64,000 nucleotides of DNA, taken from positions 620,001 through 684,000 of the forward strand of contig BROG01000345.1 in NCBI GenBank assembly GCA_030159075.1. Reading direction: 5' to 3'. Numbering within the stretch: the stretch's first letter is position 1; the number at the start of each line of letters is the position of its first letter. The DNA comes from Atrina japonica. Its lineage: Eukaryota > Mollusca > Bivalvia > Pterioida > Pinnidae. A program made the position numbers and the translations under genes. This document shows, piece after piece, positions 1-13,795 of this stretch. Below the pieces are notes generated by a model, which was not told the origin of the DNA, searched no databases, and saw only the letters and a program-made list of their open reading frames with translations.

Positions 1-183
1 TTGTTTATCTACATTCATGTATTTGCAGGTCATAAAGCATATCTCCTTCATAGATATATACCAACATGTAAACAAGTGATGCAATGGATACATGCCTGTG
101 CAAAATGTATAATTGTACATTAGTACTTATCTTAACAACTTAGTTAATCAATGAAGCAACTTACTAAGACAAAATTCCATATA

Positions 184-362
184 CAGTAAAACCTGTATAT
201 AGGGGCCACCCAAGGGACCAGAGAATATTGACCTTTATGTGCAGGTGACCCTTATACACAGGTTCAATTTAGTTGAAGTATGCAGTTAAGGGACTTTTCT
301 AAATTGGCCTTTATAGACAGGTGATCCTTATATAGAGGTGGCCGCTATAGCAGGTTTTACTG
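184..362 (+). mobile_element. TA-target MITE with CAGTAAAACCTG ends (copy 1)
   Basis: Starts CAGTAAAACCTGTATA and ends TATAGCAGGTTTTACTG, flanked by TA on both sides; 179 bp. TA duplication and CAG-type ends suggest a Tc1/mariner-pogo derivative. There is no coding capacity. Confidence 0.75.
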
Positions 363-529
363 TACATTGTAAAATGTGATTAACCACAGACAGTATGTAC
401 ATGTAAGGCTTGTGATTTTATTGGTAAAAGTCTATACAGCATATAATATTTATAAATTGTACCTTCTCCCATTTATAAGCCTCCCATCAGATCAAGGATG
501 GGTACCGGTTTGTATTTGATCCATCCAAA

Positions 530-624
530 AACTCATTCACTTCTAAAAACACATTTGAACTGGTCTAAGCCCTCGGCATTGCTTTACAGAAGAATCCATT
601 GTTTCTGAGGTTTTGATGAGTTAA
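530..624 (+). mobile_element. TTAA MITE, subfamily 1 (diverged)
   Basis: CTCATTCACTTCTAAAAACA through TTTGATGAGTTAA; the right TTAA is intact and the left is lost. Confidence 0.5.
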
Positions 625-2544
625 TCCCTGTTTGCTTTGGCCTGACCAAATTCTCATCATTATGTAATCTTGGTTTGATGTACAAAAATGCAACATGGCC
701 TACAATTTCTCATGTGATGGGGACTGTAATTCCTCAATTTTACCTTGTGTGTTTTATTATAGGGTACATGTAGTGTGGGATTCCATCAGGTGCTTCAGTT
801 TCCTATATAGTGTGTGCATGTACATGTATTACTATGGTTATGATGTCAGTGCTTGTGACTCATATCATTGCATTTTATAAAAATGTGAACCACTTTGTTG
901 TCACAGCTCTAAACCAATTACTGGGATGAATATGTACATGAACATGTCTAGTTTCTTTTCTGGGGCAAGCAAATTACCTTTGTTTTGATACTCTTATGCA
1001 TTTGGTATCTTATGGCATTTTTTTGTTCAAAGTTATTGAAGGAAGACTAGATTTTACAGAAATGTAAATTTGTATGAAAAGTATCATGTTTTGTTTTGTT
1101 TTTTATTTTGTTTTGGTTTTCTTTTTCTAAATAAATCAATATAAAAAGCAGTTGTCCTAGGTGATTTTAATGAAAACACGTAGACCTTGAAACTTTCCCC
1201 CAATAGATGCTATAGTTCAATATCTTATATGATATGATGGCTTTTGACATGTTGTCTGTGTGTGCATCCATGATAGTAGTATGATGAATACCTTATTTAA
1301 GTCATTTTGGTAATGGCTACCTTGCTATTGAGTGATGGGAATATTATTTATAAGTATCATTTTATCTGTAAAATTTACCTGCTTGTTCCACACATAATGT
1401 CATCGACAGATACATAAATGTAGCTATTATATATAAATATACCAGGTTCTTGTACACACACAAACCACACACATATAAAAGCAGTGCTTAATGGGTTCAG
1501 TGATTGACATATGTAAAAGACACAGCTACCGGTACTTTCTTTGGAGTGCTCCCTTATCTAACTTTGACATTTTGTTATTTTAGGTAGGGCTTTTGTCTCC
1601 ATTGTTTATTTATTTACATCATTACTTACAAGGAAACTTAAATACCGTACACAAGCTGTAGACTTATAGAATCTTACATGAGTGTGTTGTGTGGATAAGG
1701 AAAAACCTCCAAGGTTGTCCAATCCGAGAGTCCCCCCCCCCCGATTGGACTTACAGATTCATACTGCGAGGGTTGTAATTTCCATTTCCACTGAACACAC
1801 CCATATTTGAATATTTTCCTCCCATTCTTCAAATACATAATTATGTACATAAATAAAATTTGATGCAAACACTGCATTCATATTACATAAATGTTCTTAT
1901 GTCATAAAATTATACCTTAGGATGTCGACAGAGAAATTCTGAATTGGCCAAATGGTAGAGATGCTTGTCCAAAGTGGACGAAACATCTCTATGTGGCAAC
2001 AGCTGCATTTAAGGACCTCCTTTATATAAGAAAAGGTACCCCTACTCTGTGTATTTTGTGTCCCACTGTAAACAATACTTCATGTTTGTCATTGTTATAA
2101 ATTTTATAAAGTGTATTCAAAATCAATTTGAAGACTTTAAATCATAAAATGGACTTTGTATGTCTTACATGAAAAAGGTAAATGTCATCAAAACAAATCA
2201 CATTAAACATTTAAAATGTAATTGCTATGTCATCTATAATCTCATTGATGTAAATATTTTTGATAAGGTAATGTTAAACCCAAAACAAGTGATGCTATGC
2301 CAAATACTTTCCCACACATAACTAGATGTTAAACTCAAACAGTGGCATTTCTTATCTGTAAGTACAGGCTAGCCTGATATTGTCAAGTAGAAGTCAAACA
2401 GCCAATTATCTTTCAGCTGGCAAAAAGCCAGCTATATGATTGGCTGTGTATGATAAGATGTAATGGTATGAAATAATAGTTAAATCAATGCAGGTTTTTA
2501 TTCTAAATCAGCTTATTCTACTTATCTTAGGCTTTACATATGTA

Positions 2545-2656
2545 CATTAACGAGATATGACCTGTTAGAAAGATTTGCCAATTTTAAATGTTACATCAAT
2601 GTTTGAGATATGACCTGTTAGAAAGATTTGCCAATTTTAAATGTTACATCAATGTT
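2545..2656. repeat. Tandem duplication of about 53 bp
   Basis: GAGATATGACCTGTTAGAAA ... ACATCAATGTT occurs twice in direct succession, nearly identical. Confidence 0.85.
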
Positions 2657-3439
2657 CGTTATTGTTTAACTATTTCACCCTGGGGGTTGCCTTTACTGTG
2701 CTACTTAAAACCAATCTTTGCACCTTGGTTCTTAACAAGATTTACTGTTATTTTACATTTCCCAGATGCATAGCACATTGTTACAATATTTGAATTTCCA
2801 GCATTAAAAACTAGCCATCACCATGTACATGTAACTTAATTTGATTTTTGATTCTGGAGTAAAATACCAGAAAAACAAACAAAAGTATTGGATGATGATG
2901 ATGATGATGATGATGGTTTTCCTCTGTTTCTTATTTTTCTGTCTACTGATTTTGAATATGCTTGTTCAAAGCTCCTCTCAGTAATTGCTTGTCATAATTC
3001 TATATAATTTGACAAGATGTTAGATCTGTATATCTAGTCGTGTACATGTATCTATGGTTTTCATCTTGGCTGAGGGTCTCAACATTATCATTCTGCTTCT
3101 TCTTTCTCTGACACTTCTCTCAAAAATAGTCTGCCAGATTATAATAGAACTTTACAGGAGTAGTAATGGGCAAGTGAAGATGTGCATCTTTAACAAATTT
3201 CTCAATAATGTTAAGCTTCTGCATGCACTTTAGTTTAGGACATCATAATTTAAAAAAACCCACACAAACACACACTATTGGTAATCAGGAATCTACATGT
3301 ATGTCCCTTTCGTAAGCACAAGGAATGAAAGTGTTTTGCTTTTGCAGTTGGTTTGATGTAGGCATAGTGTTCTGATAAAATAAAGCTAAAATACATATAG
3401 ATCTACCATCAAATATTTAAAGTACTCTAAGGGTAACCA

Positions 3440-3640
3440 AGTACTGTAGTGTACTCTGATTAGTAGGACCTTTTCACTCCAGTCTCTAACTTCTGGTCAG
3501 TGCAAGTTCAAGTCCCGCTGGAACCTATTTATAAGCTGATCAGATTTTTGTGAGAAAGTTTGCTAGTTTATGTGTGGAAGGTATGTGGTCTCTTCTTGGG
3601 TACATTGTAACCGGGTTCTTTCCTCAAGAAAAAGTACTCT
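3440..3640 (+). repeat. tRNA-derived SINE, family A
   Basis: The B-box-like AAGTTCAAGTCCCGCTGGAA is followed by TTTGTGAGAAAGTTTGC and GTGGTCTCTTCTTGGGTAC, shared with the other family A copies. Confidence 0.65.
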
Positions 3641-3654
3641 AATGTGAGTTAATC

Positions 3655-4290
3655 CGAGCTGTCTTTCTGCCAATCACATTTGATGTTAGACCGTCATAAG
3701 AGAAACACCTAGTTCCTTTCTACTGTCAAGGTTGATATTAGAACATTGTCTTCTACAGTAGCTACCTTTCTGCCTATCACATTTGATGTAAGATTATTAT
3801 CTGAGATTATCCTATCTTGTCTTTCTGCTATTCATGGTTGATGTTAGAACATTAATTCCTAACTGTCTTTCTGTCTGTTTCATTTGTTGTTACTCCATCT
3901 TCATGATGAGAAAGCCCTAGTTGACTTTCTGCCAATCACATTTGATGCAGGGCCATCATGTGACCTAGTTCTAGTTGCCTTTCTGCCAATCATATTTGAT
4001 GTAAGATAATCTTGTGAGTTAGCCCTAAGCTGCTTTTCTGTGAATTACATTTGATGTAAGATCATGTCACATAGTTCTAGTTGTGTTTCTGCCAGCCATG
4101 GTTGATGTTAGAACATTATCTCCTAGCTGCCTTTCTGCCAGTTACATTTGATTGGGTCATCATGTGACGTAGTTCTAGTTCACTCTCCGCCAATCATATT
4201 TGATGTAGGATCTTTTTGTGAGATAGCCCTGGTTGCCTTTATGCCAATCATGGTTGATGCTGGAACACTATCTCTGAGCTATTTTGCTGC
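3655..4290. repeat. About 60-bp degenerate tandem array
   Basis: The phrase CTTTCTGCCAATCACATTTG followed by ATGTAAGATCAT recurs about ten times with strong divergence. Confidence 0.7.
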
Positions 4291-5079
4291 CTATTTAGAT
4301 GTTTACAGTACTGCATATGTGTAAATGCTTTAAGAATCAGTATTAACTCTAATGTGGAATTATGTCATTGGTTAAGAGTTAAAGTGTAATTACATGTTCT
4401 AAGTTGTGATAAACTTGTACCATTATTAGAGCTGAAATGAATACCTGATATAATTCAGTACTCAAATATTTGAGACTACTATTCAGTTTGTATTCAAATA
4501 TTTATCATGTTTCTCATTACTTGAAAATAAATACATGCCAGTTTTTGTTTATAAGATGTTCTTGGGTAAGTATGTGGGCTTTTGAAGGCCAAAGAAATAC
4601 AAAATGAAATGCAGACCTTATAATTAGTGTCTGACAATTTGTGCGAGAGTATCTTTAAGGGTAAATTCTTCCATACCCAGTTTACGCTATCTTCTCCATG
4701 CTAATCAGTGATTACAAAATCAAATGATGCTACACAGCACATTAATATACATGTATTGTATACATGATCACATGTTAAAGTGATGATTTTACATTGGAAT
4801 ATTTACTATTTACTTTTTATTTTCCTAAATGTTCCAGTAAATGTTTCAGCTTAAATCTTTAGTGAATATGGTATACATTGTATAAAGTGTTTTAAACTTG
4901 TATATACATTGTAACTACAACCTATACTTAATATTACCTAGTTATATTCCTAAAAAAACTGATACAATGTATCTCTCTAGTCATTATTATATACATTGTA
5001 CGTAAATGTATCCAGGAATATAATTCAGTGTGGTTGCACTATTGTTCCAATATACAACATGTACATTCAGAATAATGCT

Positions 5080-6320
5080 CCTGTTGACTTGCTGCTCTGT
5101 TATATATGTATATATAATAATAATATGTACCCCTTGACTTGCTGCTCTGTTATATATGTATATACAAATAATGATATGTACCTCTTGACTTGCTGCTCTG
5201 TTATATATGTATATACAAATAACAATATGTACCTCTTGACTTGCTGCTCTGTTATATATGTATATACAAATAATAATATGTACCTCTTGACTTGCTGCTT
5301 TGTTATATATGTATATACAAATAACAATATGTACCCCTTGACTTGCTGCTCTGTTATACATGTATATACAAATAATAATATGTACCTCTTGACTTGCTGC
5401 TCTGTTATATATGTATATACAAATAATGATATGTACCCCTTGACTTGCTGCTCTGTTATATATGTATATACAAATAACAATATGTACCTCTGGACTTGCT
5501 GCTCTGTAATATATGTATATACAAATAACAATATGTACCCCTTGACTTGCTGCTCTGTTATATATGTATATACAAATAACAATATGTACCCCTTGACTTG
5601 CTGCTCTGTTATATATGTATATACAAATAACAATATGTACCTCTTGACTTGCTGCTCTGTTATATATGTATATACAAATAATGATATGTACCCCTTGACT
5701 TGCTGCTCTGTTATATATGTATATACAAATAATGATATGTACCCCTTGACTTGCTGCTCTGTTATACATGTATATACAAATAATGATATGTACCCCTTGA
5801 CTTGCTATGTTATATATGTATATACAAATAATAGTATGTACCCCTTGACTTGCTACTCTGTTATACATGTATATACAAATAATGATATGTACCCCTTGAC
5901 TTGCTATGTTATATATGTATATACAAATAATAGTATGTACCCCTTGACTTGCTGCTCTGTTATATATGTATATACAAATAATGATATGTACCCCTTGACT
6001 TGCTGCTCTGTTATATATGTATATACAAATAACAATATGTACCTCTGGACTTGCTGCTCTGTAATATATGTATATACAAATAACAATATGTACCCCTTGC
6101 TTGCTGCTCTGTTATATATGTATATACAAATAACAATATGTACCTCTGGACTTGCTGCTCTGTAATATATGTATATACAAATATACCCTTTGACTTGCTA
6201 TGTTATATATGTATATACAAATAATGATATGTACCCCTTGACTTGCTGCTCTGTTATACATGTATATACAAATAATGATATGTACCTCTTGACTTGCTGC
6301 TATGTTGTATGTACATGTAC
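5080..6320. repeat. 51-bp minisatellite, about 24 copies
   Basis: The unit contains CCCCTTGACTTGCTGCTCTG, then TTATATATGTATATACAAAT, then AATGATATGTA. The period is 51, a multiple of three, so long frames stay open on both strands (389 codons on +, 293 on -). These are repeat artefacts; no start context or splice signals support a gene. Two units with a shared 3-bp deletion alternate near 5.8-5.9 kb, suggesting a higher-order duplication. Confidence 0.9.
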
Positions 6321-7020
6321 ATATAATAATACCACAGTATGTATCTGTTGATTTACATGTAAGAACAGCAGACTTACAGCTAAAAAATATTTGGGTGTAA
6401 ATCAAATGAGTGGTGCATGTAAATACTGAAGCAAACTGTATCGGGGACAGACCTCAATCTGAAACGTCCTCTTGCACATAGAGTTTCTTATAAAATCAGT
6501 ATATGACCTCCATTTTATTGTTAACTTTCACTTTCTTGTAATTATTGTAAGACTGGTAATATTTAGCATTTGATAGTACACATATTTTCTTGAAAGTAAT
6601 CAAGTGTATGTGAACGTGAATATCTCTGCATGTATTGAGGTAGTTGTACATTTAAAAGGTAAATATTTACAAGGGTTTTTAGATAAGAAATGTAAAGAAA
6701 TACTGTTTGTCAATAGTAATAAAAGTTGTATGTTTGGTTTCCTTTCTAAGTGGCATGAATTTCACTTATTCAACGGCCATATTAGATTGGAATTAGGGTG
6801 TGTTATTAAGACACCACTAATTCCTGTAAATCTTGGCTAGTTGTAGGATTTGGGATTAAAGGTACCTGGCTCTGCCCACAATCTTCATCACAAAGTAAGA
6901 ATGGATCATAAACACATTTGTAGGTCACCTCCCATAAAACATCTTGTTACAATATGTGAAATTTTGGAAGATTTTGAATTCAGACCAACACATGCATCAG
7001 TCACTTACAAGTAAAATTTA

Positions 7021-7146
<126 letters not shown>

Positions 7147-7467
7147 CATGCATATAATCTTTGAAGGAGACTGAAAGGTTTTTCTGTTGGTTCATTTAAG
7201 TCAAGCGTTATATGATATTTTAGTTTCCAAAGTCTAACTTGCTGCCGACACTGAAGATTAGAGATATAAAAGTTATAGAGGACATGTGTGTTTGATTAGG
7301 ACATGTGGTCAATGTAATGGTGTTGTTTTAATCATCTGTTAATATTTATAAACAGAACAAAACTGTTTTGAGTTGTTAGAGACAGCCAGATTTCTTTGAA
7401 TCTGCCAATGGAATTCAAGATCAGCTCACTGTATTACTGTACATTTGTATACGATTCTTCTATGTTT

Positions 7468-7654
<187 letters not shown>

Positions 7655-8384
7655 CATGTCTCTTTGTTAAGCTACATTTGTACTTTACGTAGGTGAACTT
7701 ACAATCTCACGAAGTCCATTTGGCCCTTTTAGATTATCATCTGACTTACTTTCAAATAACTGAATTCTTGGACCTGGAAGACGCCCCCTGTTTTTATTTT
7801 AATTGATTTTTGTGCCAGCTAGCTAAAGTACCTCTGATTTCAAGTTATTAATTAAATACCTATTTCATTTACATGTAGATGTAGTACAACAAGGTACAAA
7901 TACGTAGTTCGTGAACTAGGAACAATAGAATGGCGTAAATGATATTAGATGCATATATAAATGTATGTAGTGATTGAAAAAAATGTATGCAACAGTGCTT
8001 TATACATTAGAAACAGACACGCAATGATTAAGCAGTTTTGATTTTGTGATTGGTGTAGGTGGGATGGTTATTGATGATCATCTGAAGCTTGTGAACTCTA
8101 TGGCCAAGTGCAGTTACCTATATATGTCATCAAATGTTGTTCATTAAGAGATGTCAACAGAATGCACTATATACTTCATGTACAAATCATACATCCCTGT
8201 CCTATATATGTACAATGTATTATACCTGATTCCAGATATGCTCATTCATGCCAGTTGTTTTATACTGTACTATACATATATGTAGGAGAAACTACACATT
8301 ATTTATCATCAGGAACACATCCTGTTAAATGTAGCTATACCAAATGTCCATTTGTCAAATAACAGTGTGTATGCATAAATTAAA

Positions 8385-8468
8385 TATGTACATCCCGTCA
8401 GCTCTACCTGTTCACAGCAGACTATATGTACATCCCCTCAGCTCTACTTGTTCGCAGCAGACTATATG
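8385..8468. repeat. Tandem duplication of about 40 bp
   Basis: ATATGTACATCCCGTCAGCT ... CAGCAGACT is repeated with three differences. Confidence 0.8.
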
Positions 8469-8929
8469 AGAGTGTACACATATTTATTCAATAGAATATT
8501 CCTTTAGGATGAATTATTGTGCACATGAATCATTTTGATTTGAGTTAGACATTAATATAGTGTATTTATCAGTGATGTGTATGTAAGATTTTGTAAGGGG
8601 TTAGATGAAGTCACGAAGGTCGCTCAACTTCCTGGCTCAAGGGATAGCAAACAGGACTGTTGACATTTATGTGGTAAAACTCTACATGATGAAACATTGA
8701 AGTTATTGAGATTGTCAAATAGCGTCAACGATAGTACAGACTACCGGTATGTGACGGCCCTTGCCCCGAACTGCAATTGAAATCTCCAATATTTCACCTG
8801 TAAATTGCAGATTCTTCATGTATACGGTAATACTTAAAATATACAGAAAACAAAAATTGGCAGGCACTGAATCTAAATGTCCTTGTGCTTTATTTTTTAT
8901 TTTGAATTTCGAATGTAGTATTATGTCAC

Positions 8930-9118
8930 ACAACAATTTATCAGTCACATGGTGGCAGTCAGTTTTTACTGGTGCAGCTGTCCGCAAGTAAACTGGCAAA
9001 CTTTCTCACAAAAACAACTTTCATGTAGATTCCAGTGAGACTCGAACCTTCACTGACAAGAGGTGAGAGACTGTGGTTTAAAGCGAGATGCTCCAATTAC
9101 TCGGCTGTGGAGGCCACT
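8930..9118 (-). repeat. tRNA-derived SINE, family A
   Basis: Reverse strand: head GTGGCCTCCACAGCCGAGTA, B box GAAGGTTCGAGTCTCACTGG, then TTTGTGAGAAAGTTTGCCAG. Confidence 0.75.
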
Positions 9119-10055
9119 AGTATCTATGGAGAAAGTTTGAAAAATAGAAAGAAAGCAATGTTGCATACAAATGTTGTAATTTGACACTGGTGTATGTTTT
9201 AAACATATACATGTATCATGATTCACCTTGACAAAGTAATTGCACTTTGGTTTATGATTCTATAGTCTATAAGACCAAAAATTAAAAAAAAAAAATTGTT
9301 TGATGTGACCCAACTGACCAACCTCCATATCAAAAGCCCTAACCCTAACCCCAAATTTTTAGGCAGTTTTGACCGTTCAGTTTATCTATCAAAATTAGAA
9401 AAAAAAATTGTAAAGACATTTCATTAGACTGACCCATTACAGCTAGTAGCTACTGGTTGGGCACATCAAATAATGTTTTAATGATGGCCAAATAAATGAC
9501 AAGTACAAAGACTTCCTTGTAGACATTTTTAATGTAAAATTTAATCAGCTAGGTACAACTTCTGGCATGAAATAAGTAATTAATCATACCAGATTACATA
9601 ATTATTAAAACTGCAATGTCTTTGTTTTCAAGATAATTCTCTTGAGAAATTCTAAAACCTGAAAATACATGTATCTGTTTCAATCTTTTTACTTCCTGCA
9701 TGCTAAATAATCTACTGATACAATGTAAGGTTAGATTAATGATCTCTATCAGATAAAAAATCTATCAAAATGTCTTCATGTGTTATATTTTTGAGTTTCA
9801 AAATTTGGCAAAATGCAATGAAAAAGGTATGCAGATAATGTTGGCAAAGTATGGAGGATCCTAAATACCAAAAACATGAATGTCTGATGAACTTTTATGG
9901 TGTGCAAGTAATTATAATTCTTGTGTATGTACACTACTTATTTTGGGTGATTATCATTTGATGATGTAATATCAGTTGCCAAAACAATCCAAAATTAGAA
10001 TGTAGCACCTGCCAAAATTAACATCCTAAAAACTTATACACCAACTGAGTTACAG

Positions 10056-10058
<3 letters not shown>

Positions 10059-10135
<77 letters not shown>

Positions 10136-10140
10136 ATATA
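10059..10140. repeat. (AT)n microsatellite
   Basis: About 80 bp of AT with one phase break. Confidence 0.95.
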
Positions 10141-10249
10141 AACTGATTAGAACTGCAGTTTGTTCTTATATGGAATGAATGATTTTTATACATGTTTGTT
10201 TAAATGATGTTTTACGTGACAATCAACCATTTTTCAGTTATACATGTAT

Positions 10250-10405
10250 GCATAGTGGTGGCCAGTTTAAATGGTGGGTCAACCAGAGGAGAGAAACCGG
10301 TTACAGTGTACATGGGAAAAGACCTCCAACTTTCAGCAAATTAACTGGCAAACTTTCTCACAAAACCCAGCTTACATTCCAACAGGGTTCAAATTCGTTG
10401 CCAGT
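10250..10405 (-). repeat. SINE, family A, 5'-truncated
   Basis: Reverse strand: TTTGTGAGAAAGTTTGCCAG and the tail with ACTGGCCACCACTATG. Confidence 0.65.
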
Positions 10406-11626
10406 GACTTTTGAAATTGATGGGGAATTTGTTTTAAATTGATTTAGGCATTCATAGATTTTGCTCAGACTCACTTACTTTCTTTTTTTGTGGGTGATTT
10501 CTGTCAAAAGTTGGCCAGATATATCATTTGGCTGTTTATCATTCATATTAAATATGTATATAATTGTAAATGTAGTCTTCAAATGGTTAATTGTATAAAA
10601 TGTGGTAAAATAGACAGGTAATATATCTAAACAAATGAAGACGCTTTTAGAGACATTAATTGTTCTCCGAGTGACAGAATTGAATAACATGTCCCTTTGT
10701 ACAACGGAAATATTTGTGTGTCTACATGTAACTTTCAATTTATATATTGCTTCATTTAAAATTTGGTGTGAAAAAGGAACAATCAAAGGTGGTATCACGT
10801 TTACTGTGTACAACAAAAATACAAGCACCTTTTTCGATCTTATGCAATTTCCTGGTACAGATTTACCTTTGTCATTCTGTCAATAGATTGCTTGAGCTTA
10901 AGTGAAATAAAAAGTTTGATTAAGTTTTCATTTTATTGCATTTGTATTAGCAGTTTGACACAACACCTGTTAACCATGCAAACATTGATCTCCTTAGATA
11001 CAAGTAAAATAAACTGTATTACAGAAATGTTAAACCTTTTACAACAGGATGATTTCCTGTGTGCATGTTGATATCACAGTTACTGTGAATGATATTGTCA
11101 AACTTAGCAATAGTATACATACACATGTAAAAGGTATGTATTAAGGCTTTAGCATAGAACAAATCAATTTCTTTGTAAATTTATAAAGGTGTCTTTGCAC
11201 ACTCTTCTTCAAGCACAAGCAGAGAATTACTGTATACATTGGAATTCGTCCTGAATCACCATAGTCCCATGGCGATTATTTCGGTGCTTCAATTATATAG
11301 CTTGATAATTTCACTTTCGTCTTTTAAAATTCACCCTCTTATCTGAGGACAAAAATAGCGAAAATTAAACCAGAGTGAAAATTAAATAGGAGCTAAAATT
11401 TCCAGGTATATAGAACATACATGTATCATTGGTATGTACAATGTATGCTGTTGGAAAACTTTTAGTAATGACAAATGCTTCTGATCTAACTGGTTCTGTC
11501 TCTGTAACATTTCAGTTTGTATTGTACATTGTAATATGTAACACCAATGCTTATCATGGCAGACACTTCCATTATCATGGTGACCATTGTCTTTGCTTCC
11601 ATATTTATTTGAACAAGTCTGTTGTA

Positions 11627-11805
11627 CAGTAAAACCTGCTATAGTGATCACCTCTATATAAGGATTACCTGTTTATAAAAGCCATTTTTTTTTGGTCCCT
11701 TGACTGCATACTTTAACTTAATTGAATCTGTGTATAAGGGTCACCTGCACATAAAGGTAAATATTTTCTGGTCCTTTGAGTGGCCCCTATATATTGGTTT
11801 CACTG
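11627..11805 (-). mobile_element. TA-target MITE with CAGTAAAACCTG ends (copy 2, opposite orientation)
   Basis: TA-flanked, 179 bp. Its interior (TCACCTGCACATAAAGG, then GGCCCCTATATA) is the reverse of copy 1, so the two are the same family. Confidence 0.75.
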
Positions 11806-12710
11806 TATGTTCAAACATGCACATATTTTATAAATTACCAGGTAGTCAGATTCAAAGGAAATAAAGTACCTTAAAGAGGTAGTCTTAACAAGGGTCTAAT
11901 AATTTCTTGGGACCATGGCTTCAACAAGGTCCTCACATCTGCCTGAAAAATGATCATTTCCATTCATGAACATTGTATCCCTTATAATATGTCACATTTC
12001 TGATGGACATTTTATCTATGGCAATACTAATACTTTGTTCGTTTATATGTTGGTTTACAATATACATAAATATCCCAACACATGCATATATTGACCTACA
12101 TGTACATAATTCATACTACTATATGTACCTTTGAAAGATGGAAATGCACATTATTGATTATTAATGATAAGAAATAATTGATCACATATTACTGTACCAG
12201 TAACAACATTAATAAATCTTTATACAAAATGTCAACAAATGACACTATCTTAAGATTTGATTGAATGAACAAGATTGATTGGATGAACAAGATGTTGGTA
12301 ATATTTTGTGGTTTTATGTCCTGGTGTGTTAAGCAAGAGTGCAGACTGATGTATGTAGGTGACACATGCAGGGGATGGATGTATATAATATTGTAAAAGT
12401 TCTGAAACCTTCCCTAAACAATATATACCAGTACAACAAAATCTTTACTTGTCATAAGGTTTCTGCTCCCATTGTGTCATAAATTTCTAACTATACCGTA
12501 TTTTTAGTTGTAAACTTCAATTTTTTTTTTTTTGTGTTATATAATACATTGTATAAGTTTGATTTGCATGTGTGTGTGTGCAAATGGCTTTATGTAAATC
12601 TTCATTTAGTAAAATGAAACAAACTTGGTCTGTTTTCAAGTGCATGTGGATTTAATTAGCAGGTACCCTGAATAAGAACTTTAAAAAGTCTTAGCTCAGC
12701 AGGTACTGTT

Positions 12711-12991
12711 TTGTTTGTTTATTGTTATTTAATGTCCCACTCAAGAATCTTTCACTCATATGGAGAAGTCACCAAAGGCCAGTGAAGGGCTTCAAAGTTT
12801 GGTCTATGCTCGGCACTTACAGCCATTGAGCAGTGAGGGTTCTTTAACTTGCCGACATCTACTGTAACATGGAACTTTGGTTTTTACTGTCTCATCCGAA
12901 GGACAGGAAACTGACCTGCCACTGGCTGGACTCAAACTCAGAACTTCACAACCTAGAGTCGAGCATGCTACCAACTTAGCCAGGCCGGCTC
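12711..12991 (-). repeat. tRNA-derived SINE, family B
   Basis: Reverse strand: A box TGGCTAAGTTGGTAGCATGC, B-box-like GAGTTTGAGTCCAG, body GACAGTAAAAACCAAAGTTCC, and 3' end CATATGAGTGAAAGATTCTT then GGGACATTAAATAACAAT. Confidence 0.75.
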
Positions 12992-13467
12992 GGTACTGTT
13001 CCAATTTCACATACATGTACATATATAAATATACAGATATCTGTTAACATCCAATATGTGTAGGGTAAAGGAGCCACGACTCTGATGAAGAAAATCGTAT
13101 AAAGTAATTTCCAAAAAGTAAGATAGCATGGGGAGAAATAGATGATGGCAGATTTACTTGGCTTTTTTATTTGACGTACATTGGAAACCTGTTAGCTGTT
13201 GCATGATATTTGATACACATGTGTCTGTTAAATACTTGGCAAGAACAAGATTACGTAATCTGCATGGAAATTTGTCTTCTTTTTATACATCTGATAAATG
13301 AAAATAACAAAGAAATTTTACTTTTATAAACAGTTACATTGTAGATACCATACAGGTGTAAGTTGTATATTTGTTAGTCATTACATTTATTTATGAAATA
13401 AAATTTGTTTCTGGTCTGGCATGCAGAAATATAACATAATGTATATAAAACTATATTTTCATCACTT

Positions 13468-13795
13468 ACATTGGTCTAACGTTTAGAGCATTTGACTCTC
13501 GCATGGAAGGTCCTAGGTTTGATTCCTGGTACATGTACCATATATCAAAGACTTTAAATAATTGTGGTGACTGCGCTTTCTGCAAGTGATCAGCAAATGA
13601 AATGAAAGTCACTAGTCATTCAGATGAGACTTGAAATTAAGGTCCAATGTCATCACAGGTTAGCTTGGCAGATAAAATAACCCTCACTGCATTGGTGTCA
13701 GTTTATAGCTCAGGCCAAAATTTGTGGCACTCTAACTGTCAGTTTATAGCTCAGGCCAAAATTTGTGGCACTCTAACTAAAGCTGGTTAAAATTA
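13468..13795 (+). repeat. tRNA-derived SINE, family C
   Basis: Head TGGTCTAACGTTTAGAGCAT with A-box-like start, B box TAGGTTTGATTCCTGG, body with TCAGATGAGACTTGAAATTA and TTGTGGCACTCTAACT. It includes the exact 41-bp duplication. Confidence 0.65.
13698..13779. repeat. Exact tandem duplication of about 41 bp
   Basis: GTCAGTTTATAGCTCAGGCC ... GGCACTCTAACT occurs twice in direct succession without differences; it is inside a SINE-like tail, so it is recent. Confidence 0.85.

Noticed and set aside
1921..2036. Possible exon after CCTTAG with a frame reading DVDREILNWPNGRD and ending before GGTACC
   Set aside because: The donor GTACCC is poor, the end phase does not fit the PPP1R14 exon at 18272, and the peptide matches no family I know.
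5080..6320. CRISPR array
   Set aside because: Units are contiguous without unique spacers, in a eukaryotic context; it is a minisatellite.
4987..6405. Long open frames on both strands at 5-6.4 kb as candidate genes
   Set aside because: They coincide exactly with the 51-bp minisatellite and disappear at its edges.
9325..9350. CCCTAACCCTAACCCC as interstitial telomeric repeat
   Set aside because: Only about two units; not enough to call telomeric DNA.
12955..12991. tRNA gene on the minus strand
   Set aside because: A and B boxes are present but no cloverleaf closes; it is the head of a SINE, as are those at 13.47, 24.2 and 57.4 kb.
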